A stretch of DNA of 64,000 bases. Origin: UBA6136 sp044350805. GTDB lineage: Bacteria > Pseudomonadota > Gammaproteobacteria > Methylococcales > Methylococcaceae. The stretch spans positions 1-64,000 of the forward strand of contig JBILGU010000001.1 in NCBI GenBank assembly GCA_044350805.1, read 5' to 3'. Positions 42,473 through 51,729 of the stretch are shown here, one piece after another. The position numbers and the translations under genes were made by a program. The notes below the pieces were generated by a model. The model was not told the DNA's origin. It worked only from the letters and a program-made list of their open reading frames with translations, and searched no databases. The stretch's first letter is position 1. Every line of letters begins with the position of its first letter.

Positions 42473-42861
42473 ACCTTTTGATCCACACCAGTCGAGCAAA
42501 CGCCATCACTGCAGCGACGACTAAAGTGCCAATCGGCAAAACGCACGTAAACCCGATCCAGAAGGGGAACAACGGACAGCGCTCTCACGATGCTGGCGAG
42601 ATAACGGTAGTACGGCAACTCGCTCCACAGAGTGACGAAGCCATGGGCTCCGATCTGGAATTGACCATTGCCATCCAGCACATGGAATCTCCGCATAGCG
42701 GACTCTTTCACAAGCCCGTATTCGCCGAGTGGCGCATCGGGTTGGGTCACATCTAACCAAAGGATGGGCTTTCTTGCCTCAAGCTTTCGATAGTGATCGA
42801 TTTCTCTTCGACACAGTGGGCAACCCCCGTCAAAAAAAACGGTCAAAGCATAGGAATCCAT
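42469..42861 (-). CDS. DCC-family (DUF393) thiol-disulfide protein
   Basis: 130 residues, ATG with AGAGGG 7 bases upstream. The DxxCPxC motif is FFDGGCPLCRREIDHY at the N-terminus; then LDVTQPDAPLGEYGL and a C-terminal CSDGVC. Predicted thioredoxin-like oxidoreductase without a signal peptide. Upstream of and coupled to the photolyase gene, an association that is common for DUF393 proteins. Confidence 0.85.
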   Translation of the reverse strand: MDSYALTVFFDGGCPLCRREIDHYRKLEARKPILWLDVTQPDAPLGEYGLVKESAMRRFHVLDGNGQFQIGAHGFVTLWSELPYYRYLASIVRALSVVPLLDRVYVRFADWHFSRRCSDGVCSTGVDQKV

Positions 42862-42942
42862 GACATACCCTCTTATTGTGTCTAGTCATGATTTTTAAGA
42901 GTGGCATGCCGCCTCAAAGTTCGCTTGCGTAAGGAAAAAGCC

Positions 42943-43410
42943 TTGAAAATCCACCGCATTCAGCAATCTCAGTTCCTTCCGATGACCATCGATGACGCCT
43001 GGGCATTTTTTGCAACCCCCAAGAATCTTGAGGCCATGACCCCGCCTTTCTTGAATTTCAAGATTCTGAGTGAAGTTCCCGATGTTGTTCATTCAGGGCT
43101 CATGATCGAATATCGCATCCGAGCGGTAGGCGGTATTCCCATGCGGTGGTTGACTGAGATCAAGCATGTTGAAAACAGGACCCGTTTCGTCGATGAGCAG
43201 CGGATCGGACCTTTTCCCTTCTGGTATCACGAACATCGATTCAAGCCGGTTGAGGGTGGCATCGTGATGGAAGATGAAGTGCATTACGTGATGCCTTGGA
43301 GCGTTTTAGGCGCGGTTATTCATCTTTGCTTCATTCGTCACCGGCTTCTCGAGATCTTTCGATTCAGGAAACGCTATCTAGAAGAACGTTTTCCGAACCA
43401 TCTCCGTTAA
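42943..43410 (+). CDS. SRPBCC-family protein
   Basis: 155 residues from TTG 42943 (AAGGA 10 bases upstream); GTG 42901 is in frame too. START/SRPBCC-type ligand-binding fold: FLPMTIDDAWAFFATPKNLE, AMTPPFLNFKILSEVPDVVH, RWLTEIKHVENRTRFVDEQR, FKPVEGGIVMEDEVHYVMPW. Family members bind hydrophobic ligands or act as cyclases/dehydratases. No ligand can be predicted. Divergent from the DCC-photolyase pair. Confidence 0.8.
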   Translation: MKIHRIQQSQFLPMTIDDAWAFFATPKNLEAMTPPFLNFKILSEVPDVVHSGLMIEYRIRAVGGIPMRWLTEIKHVENRTRFVDEQRIGPFPFWYHEHRFKPVEGGIVMEDEVHYVMPWSVLGAVIHLCFIRHRLLEIFRFRKRYLEERFPNHLR

Positions 43411-43485
43411 AGAGCCATACCCAGAACCTTAGATACCAGGAGTTAAGCGTTGAATCCGGCCTTGAGACAAGATCGAATTTAGGCC

Positions 43486-44538
43486 TTGATTCAAGAGCAA
43501 GCTCAGCCCGACCCAGCCCCCCTTCAATACTTCCAGAGCATCCAAACTGTGCGTCGCTCCCCTCGTCTGATCACCCTTGCCCTCATTACTGCTGTTGCAG
43601 TGATTGGACTGATCATCGGCATTCGCCATTTTCAGTCGACCAAGCCCTCCCTGACGCTCTATGGAAACGTCGATATCCGGGAAGTTGAAATGGCCTTCCG
43701 GCAATCCGGGCGGCTCACCGCCATGAATTTCGAGGAGGGCGAGCGTGTAAAGGCAGGAACGCTCCTGGCGAAACTCGATAGTGAACCCTTCAAAGAGCGT
43801 CTGGATCAGGCGCAGGCCCGGTATGAGGAGGCGATAGCTCAGCTTGAAAAGCTTCAGCACGGCTTCAGAAATCAGGAGATTGCTCAGGCAGAAGAGTCTG
43901 TCCGACAGGCAGAAGCGGCTCTGACCTTTGCGAACAGCGAGTTTGATCGCCAGCAGTCTTCCGTGTCCTCCGGGGCAACAACCCGCCAAACTCTGGATCA
44001 CGCCCGGACCACTCGAGATCAGGCCAAAGCGCAATTGGGAGCCGCCCGCCAAGACCTCAGCCTCAAGCGAGAAGGCAGTCGCCAAGAGGACATTGCTGCA
44101 GCCAGTGCACAACTGGCTGGAACCAAAGCAACTGTCGAGGAAGCAAGGACGGCTCTCGCCGATACCCGTATTTCAGCCCCAGCCGATGCGATCATCCAGT
44201 CTCGGATTCGAGAGCCTGGCAGCATGGTTGGGCCCAGCTCGCCGGTTTACAGCCTTTCTTTGAAGAATCCGGTGTATCTCCGAGCCTATGTCAGTGAAGT
44301 CGAACTGACCAAGGCCATTCCCGGCACTCGTGTCAAAGTCAGCTGCGATTCCTGCTCCAAGACGTATCAGGGGACCATCGGATTCGTTTCAGCAAGAGCT
44401 GAATTCACCCCCAAAACCGTCGAAACCACCGATCTTCGGACTGATCTAGTCTATCGGGTACGAATCACTGTGACCGATGCCGATGAGGGTTTACGTCAAG
44501 GCATGCCGGTGACCATCACAACGCAAGAAAAACTCTAG
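43486..44538 (+). CDS. HlyD/YbhG-type efflux adaptor
   Basis: 350 residues from a TTG start. One membrane anchor (LITLALITAVAVIGLIIGIR), the N-terminal lipoyl half (LTLYGNVDIREVEMAFRQSG, GERVKAGTLLAKLD), a coiled-coil hairpin (about 100-215), the second lipoyl half (TRISAPADAIIQSRIREPGS) and a beta-barrel. The GNVDIREV block is that of YbhG. First gene of a complete five-gene efflux operon. Confidence 0.87.
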   Translation: MIQEQAQPDPAPLQYFQSIQTVRRSPRLITLALITAVAVIGLIIGIRHFQSTKPSLTLYGNVDIREVEMAFRQSGRLTAMNFEEGERVKAGTLLAKLDSEPFKERLDQAQARYEEAIAQLEKLQHGFRNQEIAQAEESVRQAEAALTFANSEFDRQQSSVSSGATTRQTLDHARTTRDQAKAQLGAARQDLSLKREGSRQEDIAAASAQLAGTKATVEEARTALADTRISAPADAIIQSRIREPGSMVGPSSPVYSLSLKNPVYLRAYVSEVELTKAIPGTRVKVSCDSCSKTYQGTIGFVSARAEFTPKTVETTDLRTDLVYRVRITVTDADEGLRQGMPVTITTQEKL

Positions 44539-44543
44539 CGCCA

Positions 44544-46298
44544 ATGCCGATACCCGCCGAGAGGCCCTTGGAAGCTTCCGTCAGTCTTGAGGCACTGATC
44601 AAGTCATTTGGCCATCAAGTTGCGATTAGGCAGTTGACCACGGCCTTCTATCCCGGTCAGTTGACCGGTCTGGTCGGCCCTGATGGCGCCGGTAAAACCA
44701 CTCTCATGCGCCTGATGGCGGGACTGATGGCACCCACCTCAGGTGTCGTTCGCATCATGGGTCTTGATACGCAGAAACATGCTGAAAAGATCCCGGAACT
44801 CATTGGTTATATGCCTCAAAGGTTCGGACTCTATGAAGACCTTTCGATCACGGAAAATTTAAGGCTCTATGCCGAACTTCAGAACCTCCCCCCCCGCCAG
44901 CGCGAAGCCACATTCACTCGTTTGCTGGCCTTTACTCGTCTTGCTGCATTTTCAGACCGACTGGCCGGACAACTTTCCGGTGGCATGAAACAGAAGCTCG
45001 GATTGGCCTGCGCCATGATTTCATCACCCAAGGTACTGTTGCTTGATGAACCGGGTGTCGGTGTCGATCCCGTCAGTCGGCAAGATCTCTGGCGGATGGT
45101 CCAGGCGTTGACCGAAGACGGCATTGCCGTCATCTGGGCCACCGCCTATCTGGATGAGGCCGAAAAATGCGACCGTGTGATCCTCCTGGAGGAAGGTCGT
45201 GTGGCTTTTGAAGGTGAACCCGGCGCTTTGACCCGTAAGCTAAATCACCGGACGCTCCTTCTCGAGAATATTCAAGGTGATCGTCGGCAGATCCTGACAC
45301 GAGCGCTTGAGCTCGATAGTGTCTGCGATGGCGTGATTCAGGGTGATACCCTCCGTCTGGTTCTTCATCGTGATGCAACGACTGAGAGTCTGGTAGCGCT
45401 TTCAAGCGAGGTCTCTGGCACCCTCCATCCTGTGGCTCCCCGTTTTGAAGATGGCTTCATTGATCTTCTCGGTGGTGGCCCTGGCGGAATTTCGGCGCTG
45501 GCGAAAAGAATGAAGAGCGTCAAAAAACTCAATGGGAATGCCGTGGAGTGCCGAAATCTGACCAAAAAGTTCGGGACTTTCAAGGCCACCGATCAGGTCA
45601 GCTTCAACGTCCAGCAGGGGGAAATATTCGGCCTCCTCGGACCGAATGGAGCCGGCAAATCAACGACCTTCAAGATGCTATGCGGACTCCTTCATCCAAC
45701 CGAAGGTGAAGCTCTTGTGACGGGCCTCAACCTCAGAACGGCAACCAGTGCGGCAAAAGGTCAGCTCGGTTACATGGCCCAGAAGTTTTCCCTGTATGGG
45801 CTTCTCTCGGTCCGCCAGAATCTTGAATTCTCGGCGGGTGTGTACGGCTTGGATGGCCCGGAGCGGCGCCAAAAAATCGAGGAGATGGTCGAAATCTTCC
45901 ACCTTGAAAAGTATCTTGATGACGAACCCAACGCCCTGCCGCTGGGCTTTAGGCAACGACTCGCGCTGGCCTGTGCCGTGATGCACGATCCCCCAGTCCT
46001 CTTTCTGGACGAACCCACCTCGGGAGTCGATCCAATTACTCGGCGGGAATTTTGGACCCACATTAATGGCATGGTCCAGAAGGGAGTGACTGTTCTGGTG
46101 ACCACCCATTTCATGGACGAAGCAGAATATTGCGATCGTGTGGCGCTGATGTATCAGGCCCGAGTGATTGCGCTGGATACACCGGACCGCCTCAAGGCCA
46201 AAGCCTCTCTGCCTGAGGGCCCCACTCCCAGCATGGAAGAGTGCTTCATCCGCCTCATCGAGGCGCATGATCGCGATCAAATCGGTCGCCCCGCATGA
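44544..46298 (+). CDS. Duplicated ABC ATPase (YbhF-type)
   Basis: 584 residues with two full ABC domains. First: Walker A GPDGAGKTT, signature LSGGMKQKLGLA, Walker B LLLDEPGVGVD. Second: GPNGAGKST, a less standard signature LPLGFRQRLALA, and FLDEPTSGVD with TTHFMDEAEYCDR. It supplies ATP hydrolysis for the two ABC-2 permeases downstream. In this locus the ATPase motifs are intact, unlike the exporter at 16806. Four-base overlap with the next gene. Confidence 0.92.
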   Translation: MPIPAERPLEASVSLEALIKSFGHQVAIRQLTTAFYPGQLTGLVGPDGAGKTTLMRLMAGLMAPTSGVVRIMGLDTQKHAEKIPELIGYMPQRFGLYEDLSITENLRLYAELQNLPPRQREATFTRLLAFTRLAAFSDRLAGQLSGGMKQKLGLACAMISSPKVLLLDEPGVGVDPVSRQDLWRMVQALTEDGIAVIWATAYLDEAEKCDRVILLEEGRVAFEGEPGALTRKLNHRTLLLENIQGDRRQILTRALELDSVCDGVIQGDTLRLVLHRDATTESLVALSSEVSGTLHPVAPRFEDGFIDLLGGGPGGISALAKRMKSVKKLNGNAVECRNLTKKFGTFKATDQVSFNVQQGEIFGLLGPNGAGKSTTFKMLCGLLHPTEGEALVTGLNLRTATSAAKGQLGYMAQKFSLYGLLSVRQNLEFSAGVYGLDGPERRQKIEEMVEIFHLEKYLDDEPNALPLGFRQRLALACAVMHDPPVLFLDEPTSGVDPITRREFWTHINGMVQKGVTVLVTTHFMDEAEYCDRVALMYQARVIALDTPDRLKAKASLPEGPTPSMEECFIRLIEAHDRDQIGRPA

Positions 46299-47407
46299 TC
46301 CACAGTGCGAAAATCAAGGCTCTCGCCATCAAGGAGACACGGCAGATCCTCCGCGATCCCTCCGTATTCATGATCGCATTTCTGCTACCGGTGATCCTCT
46401 TATTTCTCTTCGCGTACGCGGTATCGCTCGATCTACAGAAAGTCCCCATCGGATTGATTCTGGAATCGCAAAGCGCCAAGGCGGAGTCTTTGGCTGGTGC
46501 CTTCAGCGGGTCGATCTCCTTCGTCGTTCACCCGGCACGAAAGCCGAAGGACGTCATGGATGCATTGGTTGCAGGGCAAATCCGGGGCTATGTCGTCATC
46601 CCGCAGGACTTTGACCAACGCCTCTCTTCCAACGAAATCCAGCCCGCCATTCAGGTCATCACAGATGGCACCCAGCCCAATACGGCCAGTTTTGTTGCCA
46701 ATTACGCTCAGGGGGTGTTTGCAACTTGGGCCGAGGAATTGAGCCATCAACCCGCAAGAGGCGCGCAGCTGATTCCCCGCTATCGATTCAATCCCGAGAT
46801 TGAAAGCCATCGTTTTCTCATTCCAGGCGCCATAGCCGTCGTGATGACGATCATTGGGACACTCCTCACCGCGCTGGTGATTGCCCGTGAATGGGAGCGC
46901 GGGACCATGGAAGCCATTTTCTCGACACCGGCCAGCGTAACGGACATCATCATCGGCAAGCTGATTCCCTATTTCTTTCTGGGGCTTGGAGCCACCATCG
47001 TGGCCACTTTGCTCGCCGTCAACGTTTTTGACGTTCCCATGCGGGGATCCTGGCCGGCACTCCTTCTCACCACCTCTGCCTTTCTGTTTCCGGCTCTAGG
47101 TCAAGGACTTTTGATCTCAACAGCCTCCAAAAACCAGTTTATTGCTTCACAAGTCGCTCTTTTTTCTGGTTTCCTTCCTGCCTTTTTGCTCTCCGGATTT
47201 CTTTATCAAATCAGTTCAATGCCGTTGCCGCTTCGGGCCCTTACCCATGTGATTCCTGCGAGATACTTTGTGGACTCGCTCCAGACCCTTTTTCTGGCCG
47301 GGGATGTTTGGAATGTCTTTTTTCCTAATATTGGGGCCATGATCCTGATCGGGTTCGTGTTCTTCCTCCTGGTCCATCGCAAGACCCGAAAGAGCCTCGA
47401 CGCATGA
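46295..47407 (+). CDS. ABC-2 type permease (YbhS-like)
   Basis: 370 residues. N-terminal membrane span (VFMIAFLLPVILLFLFAYAV), a periplasmic domain of about 130 residues, then five spans starting near IPGAIAVVMTIIGTLLTALV, with the conserved cytoplasmic EWERGTMEAIFSTP. Forms a heterodimer with the following permease. ATGA overlap on both sides. Confidence 0.9.
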   Translation: MIHSAKIKALAIKETRQILRDPSVFMIAFLLPVILLFLFAYAVSLDLQKVPIGLILESQSAKAESLAGAFSGSISFVVHPARKPKDVMDALVAGQIRGYVVIPQDFDQRLSSNEIQPAIQVITDGTQPNTASFVANYAQGVFATWAEELSHQPARGAQLIPRYRFNPEIESHRFLIPGAIAVVMTIIGTLLTALVIAREWERGTMEAIFSTPASVTDIIIGKLIPYFFLGLGATIVATLLAVNVFDVPMRGSWPALLLTTSAFLFPALGQGLLISTASKNQFIASQVALFSGFLPAFLLSGFLYQISSMPLPLRALTHVIPARYFVDSLQTLFLAGDVWNVFFPNIGAMILIGFVFFLLVHRKTRKSLDA

Positions 47408-48522
47408 TCCACTCCCTTCTCTCGCCCCGCATCCGCGCCCAGATCATCAAGGAACTCCTGAGTATCCTTCGAGATCCGAGAAGCCGCGTGATTTTGATTG
47501 GCCCTCCCCTCATGCAGCTCCTGGTTTTTTCTTTCGCAGCCACACTTGAGGTAACAAACATTGATATTGCGGTCTTGAACGAAGATGCGGGACGCTGGGG
47601 TTACGAGGTGACGCAGAGGCTCTCCCATGCTTACTTTGTCCACTCGGTCACCACGGCACAAAATCAACCCGATATTGAGGATCTGGTTGCCCGGGGGAAA
47701 GTCATCGCTGCACTTCATATCCCGCCGGACTTTTCTCGTCGCATCGCCAGTGATGAGCCGGCCCCACTTCAGACACTGCTCGATGGCCGTAAAGCCAACG
47801 CAGCTCAGATCACCTTTGGCTACATGCAGATGGTGCTCTCCGGACTCAATCAGGAGATGGGCTTCAGTCAAGGACTGATCCCGGAGAGAGTCGCTCTCCG
47901 CCACTGGTTTAATCCCAACCTGACCTATCAGTGGTTCATCGTCCCAAGCCTTGGGGGAACCCTGGTCATGTTTGTCACGCTCATGATCGCTGCTTTATCC
48001 ATAGCGCGTGAACGCGAACTTGGGACCTTCGATCAATTACTGGTTTCGCCCTGTACCCCTTTTGAAATTATTTTCGCGAAAATTGTTCCGGCAGTTTTGA
48101 TGGGGCTATTGCTCGGCATCATCATGCTGAGTGCGGGAGTCTTTCTTTTTGGGATTCCCTTCCATGGATCGATCCTGATTCTTTTGGGCTGCCTTTTGCT
48201 TTTCATTGTCTCCATCGTAGGCATAGGCCTCATGATTTCGTCCATCTGCTCGACCCAGCAACAAGCCATTCTCGGCACCTTTACGGTCGGGGTTCCAGCC
48301 GTTCTACTTTCAGGATTTGCAACGCCCGTCGAGAATATGCCAAAGGTTCTTCAGTGGGTGTCTCAAGCCATTCCGCTCAAGCACTATCTCATTATCGTGC
48401 AAGGAAGTTTCCTCAAGGCATTGCCCATCTCGGATATCTTCATGAATGCTTGGCCCCTGGCAATCATTGCCGCCGTGACCCTTTCCGCATCGACACTCTT
48501 TGTCCGGAGCCGTCTCCAGTGA
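47404..48522 (+). CDS. ABC-2 type permease (YbhR-like)
   Basis: 372 residues with the same topology as its neighbour: LIGPPLMQLLVFSFAATLEV at the N-terminus, a periplasmic domain, then VPSLGGTLVMFVTLMIAALS followed by ARERELGTFDQLLVSP. Second half of the exporter's transmembrane part. Confidence 0.9.
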   Translation: MIHSLLSPRIRAQIIKELLSILRDPRSRVILIGPPLMQLLVFSFAATLEVTNIDIAVLNEDAGRWGYEVTQRLSHAYFVHSVTTAQNQPDIEDLVARGKVIAALHIPPDFSRRIASDEPAPLQTLLDGRKANAAQITFGYMQMVLSGLNQEMGFSQGLIPERVALRHWFNPNLTYQWFIVPSLGGTLVMFVTLMIAALSIARERELGTFDQLLVSPCTPFEIIFAKIVPAVLMGLLLGIIMLSAGVFLFGIPFHGSILILLGCLLLFIVSIVGIGLMISSICSTQQQAILGTFTVGVPAVLLSGFATPVENMPKVLQWVSQAIPLKHYLIIVQGSFLKALPISDIFMNAWPLAIIAAVTLSASTLFVRSRLQ

Positions 48523-49973
48523 TCAACCGTTGTTCCCATCGCTTGGCCCTGTCTTTGAGTCTTCTTCTGACCGGGGGATGCACGGTGGGACCCGACTTTC
48601 GAAAACCTGATCCGGTGCTGCCGGATCGCTGGTCAGCAGCCCGGGACCCTGGTGCAGAGCTAAAACGTGCGAATGAGACTGCACTTGGTCTCTGGTGGAA
48701 AAGTTTCAACGATTCCGAACTGGATCGTCTGATCGAGGACGCGCGGACGCAGAATTTCGATCTGCGCATCGCAATGGCCAAAATTGATCAGGCGCGTTCT
48801 GAACAAAATGCCAACCGCGCGGCACTTTTCCCCCGGATCGGCGCCGTTGGCGATGTCGCCCGCATCTCCAACCTGCTTCCGTTCACACTGCCTCGAGGCA
48901 ACAATTTCAACTATTTCCTTTCAGGATTTGACGCGATCTGGGAAATCGACCTTTTCGGAAGACTGCATCGAAAACTCGAGGCCGCCAGAGCGCAAACGGC
49001 AGCCTCCGCCGAAGAATCACGTGAGGCATTTGTGCTCCTTTCCGCTGAAATTGGACGGCAGTACACGACCTACCGCGGTCTTCAACAAGAGGCCTTGCTA
49101 CTAGAAAGGATGCTGAAGCTGCTCAAGGAAAACGTCCGTCTGGCAGAGCATCGCATCGAAAATGGCCTTGCGCCAAAGGATGAAGCTGAGCAGGTTCGAT
49201 CCCTCGTGGAATCCACTCAATCAGAACTTCGATCGGTCGAATCCGGGCTCAGCACCACGCGACACAAAATTGAAGCGTTGATCGGACAAAAACCGGACGC
49301 TCTTAAGCTTCGGCTTGCCGCCCCCCAGGCTGTCCCCAAGAGTGATGAACGCCGTCTTTTAACTCAACCAGCGGACGCCCTTCGCCTTCGACCTGACATT
49401 CGGGCGGCAGAGTTTGAACTGGCGAGTGCCACCGCAACTCAGGGTGCCGCCATTGCAGAGCTTTTCCCCAAAATTTCGATCGCAGCCTTCCTTGGCCTCC
49501 GAAATTCCGATCTTGAGAGTCTCTTCAGATCAAGTTCCTTTGCCTGGGCGACGGCGGCCAGTATCTCCCAACCGATCTTCAACTTTGGCCAGATCCGGGC
49601 CGGCATCAACCTTGCTGAGGCACGTCAGAAGGAGGCCTATCTCCATTACGAAAAAACCGTTCTTGAAGCTCTCCATGAAACTGAAATCTCACTTTCGGAA
49701 TTCCTCAAAGAAGAAATGCGCAAGGAACACCTTCAAAAATCCGTGGCACACCTTGAAGCATCTCGCCAGATGGCGGAAGTTCGCTTTAAAAATGGCCTTG
49801 AGACCCGTCAGGACCTTCTGACACAGGAAATTGATGTCAACCGGGAGCGCATTCGCCTGATCCAGTCTGAAACCACTCAGAGCATTCGTTTGATTGCCGT
49901 ATTCAAAGCCCTTGGCGGCGCGGGCCAACAACCCGTTGATCTGACGGAAGAGCCCCTCCGACCCTGGGGTTAA
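48519..49973 (+). CDS. NodT-family outer membrane efflux lipoprotein
   Basis: 484 residues from GTG 48519 overlapping the upstream stop (GTGA). Lipoprotein signal LALSLSLLLTGGCTVGPDF, the NodT/CusC start motif. Two OEP repeats: WWKSFNDSELDRLIEDARTQ, DAIWEIDLFGRLHRKLEAAR, and ISIAAFLGLRNSD / ASISQPIFNFGQIRAGINLA. Trimeric outer membrane channel that completes the adaptor, ATPase, permease system; cargo probably drugs or lipophilic compounds. Confidence 0.92.
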   Translation: MINRCSHRLALSLSLLLTGGCTVGPDFRKPDPVLPDRWSAARDPGAELKRANETALGLWWKSFNDSELDRLIEDARTQNFDLRIAMAKIDQARSEQNANRAALFPRIGAVGDVARISNLLPFTLPRGNNFNYFLSGFDAIWEIDLFGRLHRKLEAARAQTAASAEESREAFVLLSAEIGRQYTTYRGLQQEALLLERMLKLLKENVRLAEHRIENGLAPKDEAEQVRSLVESTQSELRSVESGLSTTRHKIEALIGQKPDALKLRLAAPQAVPKSDERRLLTQPADALRLRPDIRAAEFELASATATQGAAIAELFPKISIAAFLGLRNSDLESLFRSSSFAWATAASISQPIFNFGQIRAGINLAEARQKEAYLHYEKTVLEALHETEISLSEFLKEEMRKEHLQKSVAHLEASRQMAEVRFKNGLETRQDLLTQEIDVNRERIRLIQSETTQSIRLIAVFKALGGAGQQPVDLTEEPLRPWG

Positions 49974-50015
49974 GGGCCTTTCCATTGGGAGGTGGAGAGC
50001 CGCTGATTAAGGGTT

Positions 50016-50024
50016 TGCTATAAT
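50016..50024 (+). promoter_or_regulatory. Extended -10 promoter for purEK
   Basis: TGC-TATAAT, a perfect extended -10 box, about 28 bases before the purE start codon. The -35 region is poor, as expected for extended -10 promoters. A T-rich stretch follows. Confidence 0.55.
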
Positions 50025-50051
50025 GAGGGTTTTTTTCATTGGAATCCCTGA

Positions 50052-50540
50052 ATGGTTCAGATCGGCATTGTGATGGGGAGCACCAGCGACTGGGAGGTGA
50101 TGCAACATGCCGCCCGACAGCTGATGGATCTTGGCATCTCTTACGAAACACGGGTCGTCTCGGCACACAGAACGCCTGACCTCCTGTTCGCCTATGCCGA
50201 GTCTGCGCGTGAGCGCGGCCTTCAGTGCATCATTGCAGGTGCCGGCGGTGCCGCCCATCTCCCAGGCATGCTGGCAGCAAAAACCGCCGTGCCGGTTTTG
50301 GGGGTTCCCGTCCCCAGCAAATATCTGAAGGGCAAGGATTCCCTGTTCTCTATCGTCCAGATGCCCAAGGGCATTCCGGTTGGGACCTTCGCCATTGGTG
50401 AAGCCGGGGCGGTTAACGCCGCTCTGTTTGGTGCCGCCATGCTCGCCAACCATGATGAGGCTGTCCGCGAAAGACTCGAAAGCTTTAGAGCCGATCAAAC
50501 GGCCGCTGTTCTCAGCGCAAAGCTTCCCGACGTCCGCTAA
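50052..50540 (+). CDS. purE: N5-carboxyaminoimidazole ribonucleotide mutase
   Basis: 162 residues. Rearranges N5-CAIR to CAIR in purine synthesis. Class I PurE marks: GIVMGSTSDWEVMQHAARQL, VVSAHRTPDLLFAYAESARE, IIAGAGGAAHLPGMLAAKTA, VPSKYLKGKDSLFSIVQMP. Followed by purK with a 31-base gap, as usual. Confidence 0.96.
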   Translation: MVQIGIVMGSTSDWEVMQHAARQLMDLGISYETRVVSAHRTPDLLFAYAESARERGLQCIIAGAGGAAHLPGMLAAKTAVPVLGVPVPSKYLKGKDSLFSIVQMPKGIPVGTFAIGEAGAVNAALFGAAMLANHDEAVRERLESFRADQTAAVLSAKLPDVR

Positions 50541-50571
50541 GGACCCGTTCGACGCACTTATCGGACCCCCT

Positions 50572-51729
50572 ATGACCTCTCCCATCCTGCCACCCGCCAT
50601 GCTGGGTATCATCGGTGGCGGCCAACTTGGTCGAATGTTTACGGTTGCTGCCAAGACCATGGGATACCAGGTGACGGTTCTGGAGCCCGAGGCTGGCTGC
50701 CCGGCAAGCAGTTTGGCGGACGTTCACCTTTGCGCCCGCTACGACGATGCCAACGCCCTCGAAGAAATGGCAAGAACCTGCAAAGCCGTCACGACCGAGT
50801 TTGAAAACGTACCTGCAGCGTCCTTGGCCTTTCTGGCCCAATCCATTCGGGTCTCTCCTTCGGCCGATGCCGTTTCCATCGCGCAGGATCGGATCCAAGA
50901 AAAACGCTACATCAGTGCCTCCGGACTCGATGTTGCACCCTACCTCACGATCGAATCATCCGCCGATCTTGATCAAGACCTTTCCGGTTGTCTTCCCGGC
51001 ATTTTGAAACTGGCTCGTTTAGGTTATGACGGCAAGGGTCAAGTCCGCGTGAAATCGGCTTTGGAGGCGCAAGAAGCCTTTCTGAGCCTGGGTGAAAAAC
51101 CTTGCGTACTCGAAAAGATGCTCGATCTTCGCACCGAAGTTTCGGTGATGGTCGCAAGGACTTCGCCGGGCGTTGTGACGACCTTTCCCGTCGCCGAGAA
51201 CCAACATGAGCAAGGCATCCTCGATGTCAGCATTGTGCCGGCGCGCATCGATGAAGCAACGAGCCAGAAGGCCCGTCATATGGCCCTTTCTCTCGCCGAA
51301 GCACTCGACTACGTTGGCGTTCTTGGGGTTGAGCTCTTCATCCTTAATGACGGTCGCATTCTGATCAACGAGATCGCGCCTCGCCCTCACAACAGTGGGC
51401 ACTACACCCTGGATGCCACGGTGACCAGCCAGTTTGAGCAACAGGTTCGGACCCTTTGCGGACTTCCGCCGGGCGACACCCGCCTCCTCTCGCCCGTCGT
51501 CATGATCAATCTTCTGGGGGATGTCTGGGGCGAAAGCGAGCCTCAATGGAGCGATCTTTTCGAGCATCCTGGGCTCATGCTGCATCTCTACGGCAAGGCA
51601 TCGGCTCGTCCTGGCAGAAAAATGGGCCATTTCAATCTGATGGCCGAAACCTTGGATCTGGCCCTTTCAGAGGCCTTGGCGATCAAGAGGACGCTCCGCC
51701 AAAAAGCAGGCCTTCCTTCCTTCCCCTAG
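50572..51729 (+). CDS. purK: N5-carboxyaminoimidazole ribonucleotide synthase
   Basis: 385 residues from ATG 50572; the frame is open further upstream only over purE. ATP-grasp enzyme that carboxylates AIR with bicarbonate. Marks: LGIIGGGQLGRMFTVAAKTM, VTTEFENVPAASLAFL, KLARLGYDGKGQVRVK, FILNDGRILINEIAPRPHNS, HYTLDATVTSQFEQ. Stop overlaps that of the convergent mutM by 4 bases. Confidence 0.96.
   Translation: MTSPILPPAMLGIIGGGQLGRMFTVAAKTMGYQVTVLEPEAGCPASSLADVHLCARYDDANALEEMARTCKAVTTEFENVPAASLAFLAQSIRVSPSADAVSIAQDRIQEKRYISASGLDVAPYLTIESSADLDQDLSGCLPGILKLARLGYDGKGQVRVKSALEAQEAFLSLGEKPCVLEKMLDLRTEVSVMVARTSPGVVTTFPVAENQHEQGILDVSIVPARIDEATSQKARHMALSLAEALDYVGVLGVELFILNDGRILINEIAPRPHNSGHYTLDATVTSQFEQQVRTLCGLPPGDTRLLSPVVMINLLGDVWGESEPQWSDLFEHPGLMLHLYGKASARPGRKMGHFNLMAETLDLALSEALAIKRTLRQKAGLPSFP

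Noticed and set aside
43429..44112. 227-codon minus-strand ORF
   Set aside because: Lies wholly opposite the YbhG-type adaptor gene; no family likeness and no ribosome binding site.
45678..46280. 200-codon minus-strand ORF
   Set aside because: Opposite the second ABC domain of the YbhF-type ATPase; shadow of that reading frame.
47206..47904. 232-codon minus-strand ORF
   Set aside because: Opposite the junction of the two ABC-2 permease genes, both well supported.
50007..50660. 217-codon minus-strand ORF
   Set aside because: Opposite purE and the start of purK, and it covers their promoter.
51019..51630. 203-codon minus-strand ORF
   Set aside because: Opposite purK; the ATP-grasp motifs on the plus strand settle the coding strand.
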